DNA from: Pseudomonadota bacterium
GTDB lineage: Bacteria > Pseudomonadota > Alphaproteobacteria > Rhizobiales > Xanthobacteraceae
Assembly (NCBI GenBank): GCA_023431725.1
Contig: JAEYVN010000311.1
Location: 1-14,074, forward strand
Direction: 5' to 3'
Length of the DNA stretch: 14,074 nt
Shown one piece after another: positions 1 to 6,831 of this stretch. Positions within the stretch are counted from its first letter, which is position 1; every line of letters begins with the position of its first letter. Under the pieces are notes generated by a model. It saw only the letters and a program-made list of their open reading frames with translations. It searched no databases and had not been told where the DNA came from. The position numbers were made by a program, and so were the translations under genes.

Positions 1-170
1 CAGGCGGCCAGCGCCTCTTTCCATCGAGGGGTGCATACCGGTCCAACAGCGCCGGCTGTCACAATGCCTTTTTTCGGCACGCCCGCACGGTTGGGGTAGG
101 CTTCCTGAATCCCGTTGCAATCGGCGAAGCGTTTCCTGAGTTGTTTGCTCACATCAGCGGTTTCGAACAT
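1..170 (-). CDS. Unidentified protein, N-terminal 56 codons only (runs off left edge)
   Basis: On the minus strand an ATG at 170-168 opens a frame that stays open to the window edge. The product begins MFETADVSKQLRKRF and contains a G-I-V-T-A-G-A-V-G-P-V-C stretch at about residues 35-46. A TAA lies in frame four codons upstream, so the gene cannot start earlier at another codon of this frame. It begins 16 bases after the stop of the histidine phosphatase gene, in the same direction, so it may be the last visible gene of the same transcription unit. No strong ribosome binding site is seen directly ahead; GAGAGG lies about 20 bases upstream, inside the end of the preceding gene. I do not recognise the family and assign no function. 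A non-coding chance frame of this length is possible in GC-rich DNA. Confidence 0.5.
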   Translation of the reverse strand, partial: MFETADVSKQLRKRFADCNGIQEAYPNRAGVPKKGIVTAGAVGPVCTPRWKEALAA

Positions 171-186
171 TGAGCGGGTTTAGAGT

Positions 187-828
187 TCAACCTCTCGGCA
201 TGGCATTCGTTAAGCGATCTCGCGGCGATGATCTGACCTGAACCGCGAAGCCGCCGACCTCGATTGGCGAATTCCATCGTTTGATTGCCGGAATGTTGCG
301 GTAGTAACTCAGCACGCTGAGCGTCGCGGTATCGAGCAGAAAGTGCTGACCTTCGGATGCGGGAAGGCCGATCCACCGTGCAACGAAAACTCGGAAAACA
401 TGGCCATGCGCAACGAGCGCAACGTTGCCTTCTACCTTTCGGACCCGCGCGATGACTGCGTCGACACGATGCCCGACATCGTCTGGCCTTTCTCCGTTCG
501 GGCATCCATCGGTAAAAAGAAGCCAGCCCGGCGTCTTCGCTCGTATCTCTTTGGGCGTAAGCCCCTCATAGTCGCCGTAATCCCACTCGAGGAGATTTCG
601 ATCGACTTCGGCGTCTCCAAGTCCCGCCAGTGTGGCGGTTTCGCGGGCTCGCCCGAGCGGGCTTACCAAAATTCGAGCGAACGATACCTTGGCCAATATC
701 GGAGCCAGCTTTTGGGCTAACGCGCGTCCATTCGTCGTGAGCGGAATATCGGTAACGCCCGTGTGCTGCCCGCTCAGGCTCCAGGCCGTTTCTCCATGCC
801 TTATCAGAAACACGCGCTGGGTCGACAT
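187..828 (-). CDS. Histidine phosphatase family protein (phosphoglycerate mutase-like)
   Basis: A 213-residue protein of the histidine phosphatase superfamily, clade 1 (phosphoglycerate mutase/GpmB/CobC-like). The phosphohistidine motif L-I-R-H-G-E-T is at residues 8-14 (His11), followed by the phosphate-pocket Arg in S-P-L-G-R-A-R-E-T-A (about residues 56-65), Glu81 in L-L-E-W-D-Y-G as the likely acid, and the second catalytic His141 in V-A-H-G-H. All catalytic positions expected of an active phosphatase are therefore present. No signal peptide is seen, so it should act in the cytoplasm. The length is normal for the small phosphatase branch rather than true 2,3-bisphosphoglycerate-dependent mutase. 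The ATG at 828 has GAGGG about 9 bases upstream. It lies 189 bases downstream of the ROK kinase gene in the same direction, so a link to sugar-phosphate turnover is plausible, but the substrate cannot be read from sequence. Confidence 0.9.
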   Translation of the reverse strand: MSTQRVFLIRHGETAWSLSGQHTGVTDIPLTTNGRALAQKLAPILAKVSFARILVSPLGRARETATLAGLGDAEVDRNLLEWDYGDYEGLTPKEIRAKTPGWLLFTDGCPNGERPDDVGHRVDAVIARVRKVEGNVALVAHGHVFRVFVARWIGLPASEGQHFLLDTATLSVLSYYRNIPAIKRWNSPIEVGGFAVQVRSSPRDRLTNAMPRG

Positions 829-1017
829 CTGCCGTCGCCCTCATTCAAATCGGTTGTCGATACAGGCCGATCGCCGCCATTACCTATATCGTGCAATCTT
901 GTTCGACCTGCGGCAGCGGCCAACATGTCTGCGGGCATTGTCCGCCGCTATGCCTTTGGCTCCTTTTGCGATCGAATCGAATTCATCCACCTCGACGTCT
1001 CAAGCCGCTCGTGATTG

Positions 1018-1965
1018 TCACGGCGCCACGGCTCTATGAGCGTGTGAGGCTCCAGCGACGGCGTGCGGCGCACGAACCGCGCGCGGCGGCAACTCCATCG
1101 GAACAACGCAGTCCACATCCCATAAACGAAAGCCTCCACGAAATGCGTTGGCATTCTCGCCTTTCCGGCATTGCGGCGGCAGCACTTCCAGTCTGTTCAC
1201 ATTGCCGCCGCCGATCACCGTGTCATCAGGCTGCAACGCAGCGATAAGGCGCCGCACGACATCCTCCACATGATGTCGCCATTTTTGCTCGCCATCTCGT
1301 TCCAGTCCGACCCGCCCGATATAGTCTTCATAGGTGCCGCGCTTGTACGGCAGATGGCAGAGTTCCATCGGCTGGACGATCCCCTCGACGATCATCGCTG
1401 TGCCCAATCCAGTGCCCAGTCCCAGGAACAGCATCTTGCCGCCATGGTAGCTGCCCAAGGCCTGCATGGCCGCGTCGTTGATGACTTTCACCGGACAGCC
1501 GAAGGCCCGGGCAAAGTCGAAGTTCACCCACCCTTTTCCCAGATTGTGCGGCTCGATCGTCACTCGACCCCAGTAGACGGGGCCGGGATAGCCAATCGAC
1601 ACCACATTGTACTTCCAGTCGGCGGTGAGTTGCTTCACGCCGGCCACCATGCGCTCGGGTGTCAGTGTACGCCCCGACCGAAATGATCGACTGCCTGGCT
1701 GCGCGCTGGCACAGACCTTTACGGAGCTGCCGCCGATGTCCACGACAAGCACGCGCCTCGCCTTCGGGCGCGCCTCCCATGTGCCATGTCCTGAAGCGCC
1801 TTTCGTCAAAACATCCTTTTTGGGCATCGCGGATCGCGCTCTGGCAAGGTCGGGAGGGGGCGTGACACTCGAACGTGCCTGGCGTTTACCCGCCTGTTCC
1901 GCCAACGGATCACCGTCCGTCGAAGCCGCCGCAACTGCTTTACTCGACATACCAATCTTGTTCAT
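1018..1965 (-). CDS. ppgK: ROK-family kinase, probable polyphosphate glucokinase
   Basis: A 315-residue cytoplasmic sugar kinase that would phosphorylate glucose to glucose 6-phosphate. The kinase domain starts near residue 72 with the phosphate-binding D-I-G-G-S-S-V-K (76-83). It continues with the V-S-I-G-Y-P-G-P-V sugar-pocket strand (122-130), I-N-D-A with the likely catalytic Asp164, the glycine-rich L-G-L-G-T-G-L-G-T-A (181-190) and an E-L-C-H-L-P-Y-K-R-G-T-Y-E-D-Y segment (201-215). The ROK zinc-binding cysteine cluster is absent, as in the branch usually annotated polyphosphate glucokinase. That branch is recalled from annotation; polyphosphate use cannot be proved here. Two oddities: a ~70-residue Ala/charged N-terminal extension, and a ~33-residue tail after G-G-F-R-L-W (277-282). 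The E-x-G-H glucose motif reads E-L-C-H. The start at 1965 is supported by GAGGGAG five bases upstream, so the long N-terminus is probably real. It overlaps the preceding GH65 gene by 26 bases. Confidence 0.87.
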   Translation of the reverse strand: MNKIGMSSKAVAAASTDGDPLAEQAGKRQARSSVTPPPDLARARSAMPKKDVLTKGASGHGTWEARPKARRVLVVDIGGSSVKVCASAQPGSRSFRSGRTLTPERMVAGVKQLTADWKYNVVSIGYPGPVYWGRVTIEPHNLGKGWVNFDFARAFGCPVKVINDAAMQALGSYHGGKMLFLGLGTGLGTAMIVEGIVQPMELCHLPYKRGTYEDYIGRVGLERDGEQKWRHHVEDVVRRLIAALQPDDTVIGGGNVNRLEVLPPQCRKGENANAFRGGFRLWDVDCVVPMELPPRAVRAPHAVAGASHAHRAVAP

Positions 1966-4378
1966 TGTGGCTCCCTCGAATGCTCCTAGATTGCTTGTCG
2001 CGACTCACCGGCCGTATTGCCGACGGCTGTTCTTTGGTGAGTTGAAGTTTTTCGGTCTCGTGGCAGATCACGAGATCGTCGCCAGACCGCAGTGTATACT
2101 CCACCGTCGTTATCCCGATTTTGACATCGAGAATCTGGCCTCGATACGTCACAGGAAACTGAAGCGTTGCATTGCCTTCCGGCGCGCGTCTCGGCCAGAA
2201 TGAAAGAATGCCGCCGTCGTCGCGCATTCCGCCCAGGCCATAAGTGAACATCATCCAGGTGCCTCCCATTGAAGCGATGTGACACCCGTCTTTGACATTT
2301 CCGCCCACATCCGCGAGATCCATCAGCAGGGCCGCCATCCCGTAACGGACCGCCTTGTCGACATCCCCGGTCTGGGCAGCGATGATCGCTTCGACGCACG
2401 ATGATAGCGAGGAATCGCCGGTCGTCAGCGGATCGTAAAAATCAAAATTGCGTTTCTTTGCTTCGACTGAGAACCGATCGCCCAACAGGAACATGGCCAA
2501 TACGACATCGGCCTGCTTGATCACCCGTTTCCGATAGATGTTGAGCGGATGATAGAAAAGAAGAAGCGGATAATGATCGGGTGGCGTGTGTTTGAAATCC
2601 CACGGCTCCTTTTCGAGGAAGGCATCATCCTGCGGAACGATCCCATGTTCGGTATTGTAGGGAATATACATCGCCTCCGCCGCACCCAACCATGCATCCG
2701 CCTCGGTCGCGTCCAATGCGGTTTTTGAAACGAGCGCTGCGTATGCATCGGGGTTCGTATCGCATAGCCGTCTGACGGTGTGGGCGGCGTAAAGGAGGTT
2801 CTCGCGCGCCATGAAATTCGTATAGGCGTTGTTGTTGACGATGGCGTTGTATTCATCGGGGCCTGTGACCCCGTTGATGCAGAAACGCCCGCCATTGGCG
2901 TCCGAATAGAAGCCCAGATCCAGCCAAAGCCGAGCGGTCTCGACCAGCATCTCGGCGCCGTAGTCGTTCAAAAATTCTTCGTCGCCCGTCGCATGAACAT
3001 ATTTGCGCAGCGCGTACATGATGTCGGCATTGATATGGTACTGCGCCGTTCCGGCCTCATAATAGGCCGACGCTTCCTCTCCATTGATGGTTCGCCAGGG
3101 AAACAACGCGCCGCGCTGGTCCAGCTCTTTTGCTCGCGCGCGGGCTTGCGGCAACATCCTGTAGCGGAACATCAGGAGATTCTTGGCCACCCAGGGGGAC
3201 GTGTAGGTGAGAAACGGCAGCAGGTAGATTTCCGTATCCCAGAAGTAATGCCCCTCGTAGGCCTGACCGGTCAGACCTTTGGCCGGCACGCCCACATGAT
3301 CAGCGCGCGCGGACGCCTGCAGTATTTGAAACAGATTGAACCGGATCGCCTGCTGCACCTCAACGGTTGAGCGCTTCGTTCTCGCCTCTTGGACGTCTTT
3401 GACCCGCACGTCGCTGCGATCCCAGAAGTCTTTGAGATATTGCTCCTGTGTAGCAAGCAGCTTGTCGAACCCCCGATCGACCGCTCGGTCCATGGTCCAC
3501 TCCGTGCGCACGCACAGCTCTTCCGGCGAAGCTGTCCGCGAGGTGTGATACGCGATGAATTTGGTCAGCCATATCGGTTCGTTGGCTTTGGCGTCGATTG
3601 TGAACACCACCTGACCGGCATGTTCGGCATGAGCGGTGTTGCAGACGTAGGAGCATGATGTGTCCAGGGTGGTATCGGTTGCAGCGGCCAACAGAAGGTT
3701 GCTTCTTTGGGTTGCGTGGCACAACACGATGCGACGATTTTTGGCGTAACTCGCGCGAGACTGAAGGACACCGCTGGAAGCCGCCTTTGCCCGCCGCGGA
3801 TCGTCATCCGGGACAGAAAAGGCGCTGGGCTTGGGTGTGGCCATTTCCGACGAGATCACCACAAAGGCCGCGGCGTCGATAACCTTTACGGAGTAGGAAA
3901 CGGCGGCCACGTGCTTGTGTACGAACGAAACGAGGCGTCGCGAGGTGATGAGGACCCGCTTTCCTGCCGGCGTCTCCCACAGAATGTCACGGTCCAGCGT
4001 TCCGGACGCCATATTGAGACGCCGATCATAAGCCGGAAGATTGGCATCGGGCAGCCAGAAGGGCTCGTCGTCAACGAAGAGCTTGATGATCTTGCAATCG
4101 GTGACATTGCAGATTGTCTGACCCGTTTTCGCAAATCCGTAGGCCTCTTCGCCGTAGACGATTGGCCTGACCTCATAGAAGCCGTTGATGTAGGTGCCGT
4201 TCTCGATGTGTGGACCGCCTTCTTCCGGGGTACCACGGATTCCGAGATAGCCATTACCAAGGGCCAGCATGGTCTCGGTTTGCGCCAGGAATTCAGGATG
4301 GTACCGCTTTTCGATAAGGCTCCATTCATCCGCGGGATAATCGCGTGACGGCGGCCTGACGCGTTCATGGTGGAGCAT
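1940..4378 (-). CDS. GH65 family disaccharide phosphorylase (kojibiose/trehalose/maltose phosphorylase-like)
   Basis: An 812-residue cytoplasmic protein of glycoside hydrolase family 65, which typically splits an alpha-glucosyl disaccharide with phosphate to give beta-glucose 1-phosphate and a free sugar. The N-terminal beta-sandwich carries E-T-M-L-A-L-G-N-G-Y-L-G-I-R-G. The (alpha/alpha)6 barrel carries K-G-L-T-G-Q-A-Y-E-G-H-Y-F-W-D-T-E-I, then P-W-R-T-I-N-G-E-E, A-Q-Y-H-I-N-A-D-I and G-P-D-E-Y-N-A-I-V-N-N-N-A-Y-T-N. The Glu of G-P-D-E-Y (codon 2854-2852, residue 509) is the expected general acid. The D-S-S-L-S segment near residue 655 matches the phosphate-binding loop, and K-Q-A-D-V-V precedes it; both favour a phosphorylase over a hydrolase. 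I chose the ATG at 4378 because GGAG stands 7 bases ahead; a GTG at 4396 has no ribosome binding site. The substrate (trehalose, kojibiose, maltose, nigerose) is not decided by what I can see. Confidence 0.92.
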   Translation of the reverse strand: MLHHERVRPPSRDYPADEWSLIEKRYHPEFLAQTETMLALGNGYLGIRGTPEEGGPHIENGTYINGFYEVRPIVYGEEAYGFAKTGQTICNVTDCKIIKLFVDDEPFWLPDANLPAYDRRLNMASGTLDRDILWETPAGKRVLITSRRLVSFVHKHVAAVSYSVKVIDAAAFVVISSEMATPKPSAFSVPDDDPRRAKAASSGVLQSRASYAKNRRIVLCHATQRSNLLLAAATDTTLDTSCSYVCNTAHAEHAGQVVFTIDAKANEPIWLTKFIAYHTSRTASPEELCVRTEWTMDRAVDRGFDKLLATQEQYLKDFWDRSDVRVKDVQEARTKRSTVEVQQAIRFNLFQILQASARADHVGVPAKGLTGQAYEGHYFWDTEIYLLPFLTYTSPWVAKNLLMFRYRMLPQARARAKELDQRGALFPWRTINGEEASAYYEAGTAQYHINADIMYALRKYVHATGDEEFLNDYGAEMLVETARLWLDLGFYSDANGGRFCINGVTGPDEYNAIVNNNAYTNFMARENLLYAAHTVRRLCDTNPDAYAALVSKTALDATEADAWLGAAEAMYIPYNTEHGIVPQDDAFLEKEPWDFKHTPPDHYPLLLFYHPLNIYRKRVIKQADVVLAMFLLGDRFSVEAKKRNFDFYDPLTTGDSSLSSCVEAIIAAQTGDVDKAVRYGMAALLMDLADVGGNVKDGCHIASMGGTWMMFTYGLGGMRDDGGILSFWPRRAPEGNATLQFPVTYRGQILDVKIGITTVEYTLRSGDDLVICHETEKLQLTKEQPSAIRPVSRDKQSRSIRGSHNEQDWYVE
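1966..1977 (-). promoter_or_regulatory. Ribosome binding site of the ROK kinase gene, inside the end of the GH65 gene
   Basis: The minus strand reads GAGGGAG (1977-1971), a five-base spacer, then ATG at 1965. The site lies within the last codons of the upstream GH65 gene, whose TAA is at 1942-1940. It decides for the long N-terminus of the kinase over Met48 (1824), which has no comparable site, and it implies translational coupling of the two genes. Confidence 0.7.
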
Positions 4379-4389
4379 ACGCTTTCTCC
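4379..4389 (-). promoter_or_regulatory. Ribosome binding site deciding the start of the first GH65 gene
   Basis: The minus strand reads GGAG (4389-4386), a 7-base spacer, then ATG at 4378. The in-frame GTG at 4396 lies upstream of this site and lacks one of its own, so the 812-residue product is preferred to the 818-residue one. Confidence 0.6.
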
Positions 4390-4443
4390 AGAACACCAGA
4401 CGCTCGATCAGGACCTACAGCACGATGCACTTGCCGGCGGCAG

Positions 4444-6756
4444 CTATGCGGTGACGACCGCTTTCACGCCCTCCGCAAATGACGCACGCTGTGTTTCCCT
4501 CGGCATCAATTTCAGCTTCGTAGTCCCGACCCGCATCTCCATCGGCTCCCCGGTCACCAGCGTGACCTCAGCCAATCCGCCTTCGATACGGACGGCCACA
4601 GACCGCCCGCGCCAGCACACGCGGAACGACAGGCATCGCCATTGCCGCGGGAGTTTCGGATCGATCCCGGGGACATCGCTCTTGAGGTCGAATCCGGCAA
4701 AGCCGAGCATCACCGACTGCCACATCGCGCCCAGCCCTGCGATCCGCACGCCACCCGCGCTATTCGGATCAAGATCAAGGTCTGTGGCCTCAGCTTCACT
4801 TACATAGCGCAACGCCAGGTCTGCGTGACCCAATCGCGCCGCCACCAGGGCATGCAATCCCGCACTGAGCGAACTGCCATGCGAGCAGAGCGGCTCGTAA
4901 TAGCGAAAATTTGTCTCGGCAGACTTGCCGGGAAATTCTTGCGGCAACAGGGCCATCAGCGCGACCACGTCAGCCTGTTTGATGACCTGGGACCGCTGGG
5001 TTTGCTCACGGCCGATGATGACATCGATCGGGACAGTTCGATCGGCATGGTCCGCAAGCTCAAGTCGTTCCAATGCATGGAAGCCGGCGAACTGCTCATA
5101 GAGACCGGTTTTGGGATCACGCAGGATCTCAATCCGCTCGGCCGCGTCGCGCCAATCGTCGAGCTCATGCTGGTCGATCCCCAGCATTTCCTGCAATGCA
5201 ACCGCGCGGTCCGGCCATCGCTCGCGCAGAATATCCATTGCTTCAAGCGCCCGCAGGATGTTCCAGCGGGCCATGACGTTGGTGAAGGCGTTGTCATCGA
5301 CGTCTTCGTGATATTCGTCCGGCCCGATGACATGACGGATGTGCCGCTTGCCATCGCTTTCGGGCACGGCGCGCGATGCCCAGAACCGTGCCGTATCGAA
5401 CAGGATTTCGGCGCCAGCCTGGAGCAGGAAGTCGTCATCCCGGGTGAAGCTCCAGTATTGCCAGACGGCATAGGCAACGTCGGCACTGATATGGTGCTCC
5501 ATCCGGCCGGTGAGAATTTCAACGACTGTACCGTCCGCTATCACAACACGCTCGGGCGTCACCTCAACGCCGGTATCCGCAGACTCCCACGCATAAAGCG
5601 CCCCCTTGTAGCCAAAATGCACCGCCTTTGCGCGCGCGCCGGGCAATGTGTGATAGCGGTACATCAGCAGCGTTCGCGCTGCCTCCGGCCAGACCACGGT
5701 GTAGAACGGCAGCAGATAAATCTCGGTGTCCCAGAAGACATGTCCGAGATAGGCATCGCCGGTGAGCGCGCGCGCGCCGATCGATACGTGTTCGTCTTCG
5801 GGATTAACGGCGCTGGTCAGATGGTACACGGCGAAGCGGATTGCTTGCTGGGTTTGCTCATCGCCCTCGATCACGATGTCGCTGACACGCCAGCGCTCAT
5901 TCCAGGCAGCCTCATGCGCCTCCAGGACGGCGCGCCACCCCAATGCGGTGTTGCGGGCCAGCGCCGCTGTCGCCAGCGCAGCGGGATCTTCATCCGGAGC
6001 ACCGCGCGCGGCCGCGATAATTCGGTTGAACTGCGCTGTCTGTCCAGCAACTGACGTCCATTGCCACGCCCATCGCAAAGGAAAAGTATGTGCAGGAGCG
6101 AGCTCACTGCCATTCAATCGTAAACCAGCGGCACCCGTCATGGCGACCGTTTTGCGCGAGCCTTCCAGTCGCCAGGCGCCCAGATTCTTTGCCAGACGCA
6201 TCGGCTCCATGCCGAGGCCCGCCATCGCGAAGCTCGCTTCCAGCGTGACATCGACGCCATCCCTATCGAGCGACATTTCCACAAACTGCAAACCTGCGGC
6301 ACGGTCGGCCAGCGACAGGAGGCGTAATTCCTGTCCGTCGACGTTGATGCCGGCAGGTGTGCGGTGCGCCCAGCGTGACAGCAACAGCGCCCGGCGCATG
6401 TCGAGCCTGCGAGTACTAACCCGCATTTCGCCCTCCCGCGCCAGCAGCGGTTTCCCATCCAGCGTGATGCGAAGGCGTGACCAGTCGGCGACAGGCACCA
6501 AAGCCGGAACCGGGGGCTCGATGTTGGGAACGTCAAACAGGCCGGCGATATAGCAGCGCGGCCAGGATGCCCAACGACTGTATCCGAGCCAGGCCACCCA
6601 GGTCGGTCCCCGGCTGACGGAGCGAGCTGCGCGCATGCCGAGAAAGCCATTGCCAAACGCGAAATGGGATTCGAGCGCACTCTCGGTCAGGATGTTGTAA
6701 CCGTCATGCCTGAGTACCCAATTGCGGTCTGCAGTCGGTTCGAACGCCTCATGCAT
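4444..6756 (-). CDS. GH65 family glycoside phosphorylase/hydrolase, mycobacterial Rv3401-like branch
   Basis: A 770-residue second GH65 protein, clearly divergent from its neighbour. The N-terminal sandwich has S-H-F-A-F-G-N-G-F-L-G-M-R. The barrel has G-A-R-A-L-T-G-D-A-Y-L-G-H-V-F-W-D-T-E-I, then the E-S-A-D-T-G-V-E-V-T-P insertion, M-E-H-H-I-S-A-D-V-A-Y and G-P-D-E-Y-H-E-D-V-D-D-N-A-F-T-N. The expected general acid is the Glu of G-P-D-E-Y (codon 5316-5314, residue 481). A phosphate-loop-like H-G-S-S-L-S-A-G-L-H and K-Q-A-D-V-V are present, so phosphorolysis remains likely. The pairing with a mutase gene directly upstream matches Mycobacterium tuberculosis Rv3400-Rv3401. I chose the ATG at 6756 because a perfect AGGAGG lies 9 bases ahead; a TTG at 6813 has no such site. 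It lies 75 bases after the mutase and 65 before the next GH65 gene. The substrate is unknown and may differ from its neighbour's, because the N-N-N-A-Y-T-N and I-N-G-E-E motifs are replaced. Confidence 0.9.
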   Translation of the reverse strand: MHEAFEPTADRNWVLRHDGYNILTESALESHFAFGNGFLGMRAARSVSRGPTWVAWLGYSRWASWPRCYIAGLFDVPNIEPPVPALVPVADWSRLRITLDGKPLLAREGEMRVSTRRLDMRRALLLSRWAHRTPAGINVDGQELRLLSLADRAAGLQFVEMSLDRDGVDVTLEASFAMAGLGMEPMRLAKNLGAWRLEGSRKTVAMTGAAGLRLNGSELAPAHTFPLRWAWQWTSVAGQTAQFNRIIAAARGAPDEDPAALATAALARNTALGWRAVLEAHEAAWNERWRVSDIVIEGDEQTQQAIRFAVYHLTSAVNPEDEHVSIGARALTGDAYLGHVFWDTEIYLLPFYTVVWPEAARTLLMYRYHTLPGARAKAVHFGYKGALYAWESADTGVEVTPERVVIADGTVVEILTGRMEHHISADVAYAVWQYWSFTRDDDFLLQAGAEILFDTARFWASRAVPESDGKRHIRHVIGPDEYHEDVDDNAFTNVMARWNILRALEAMDILRERWPDRAVALQEMLGIDQHELDDWRDAAERIEILRDPKTGLYEQFAGFHALERLELADHADRTVPIDVIIGREQTQRSQVIKQADVVALMALLPQEFPGKSAETNFRYYEPLCSHGSSLSAGLHALVAARLGHADLALRYVSEAEATDLDLDPNSAGGVRIAGLGAMWQSVMLGFAGFDLKSDVPGIDPKLPRQWRCLSFRVCWRGRSVAVRIEGGLAEVTLVTGEPMEMRVGTTKLKLMPRETQRASFAEGVKAVVTA

Positions 6757-6771
6757 ATGCGCCAGCCTCCT
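6757..6771 (-). promoter_or_regulatory. Strong ribosome binding site of the second GH65 gene
   Basis: The minus strand carries AGGAGG (6771-6766), a 9-base spacer and ATG at 6756. This is the best Shine-Dalgarno match in the window and shows that the upstream in-frame TTG at 6813 is probably not the start; the six bases would otherwise encode Arg-Arg. Confidence 0.75.
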
Positions 6772-6831
6772 GTCGATCGCATCGTGCGACGGAGCCCCGT
6801 GCAGTTGGTTCAAAACTGGCCGCGCAACTGA

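Noticed and set aside
829..1017. The gap between the ROK kinase and the histidine phosphatase genes, inspected for a small gene or terminator
   Set aside because: Frames here do not look protein-like and only short, weak inverted repeats are present; nothing is reported.
1607..2203. A 198-codon plus-strand frame across the GH65/kinase junction
   Set aside because: It is antisense to two overlapping, well-supported genes and shows no recognisable domain.
3707..4348. A 213-codon plus-strand open frame opposite the first GH65 gene
   Set aside because: It is antisense to a gene with clear catalytic motifs; no domain or ribosome binding site is visible.
4642..6054. A 470-codon plus-strand open frame opposite the second GH65 gene
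   Set aside because: It lies wholly antisense to a well-supported GH65 gene, and its translation shows no family motif. Long antisense frames are common opposite GC-rich coding sequence.
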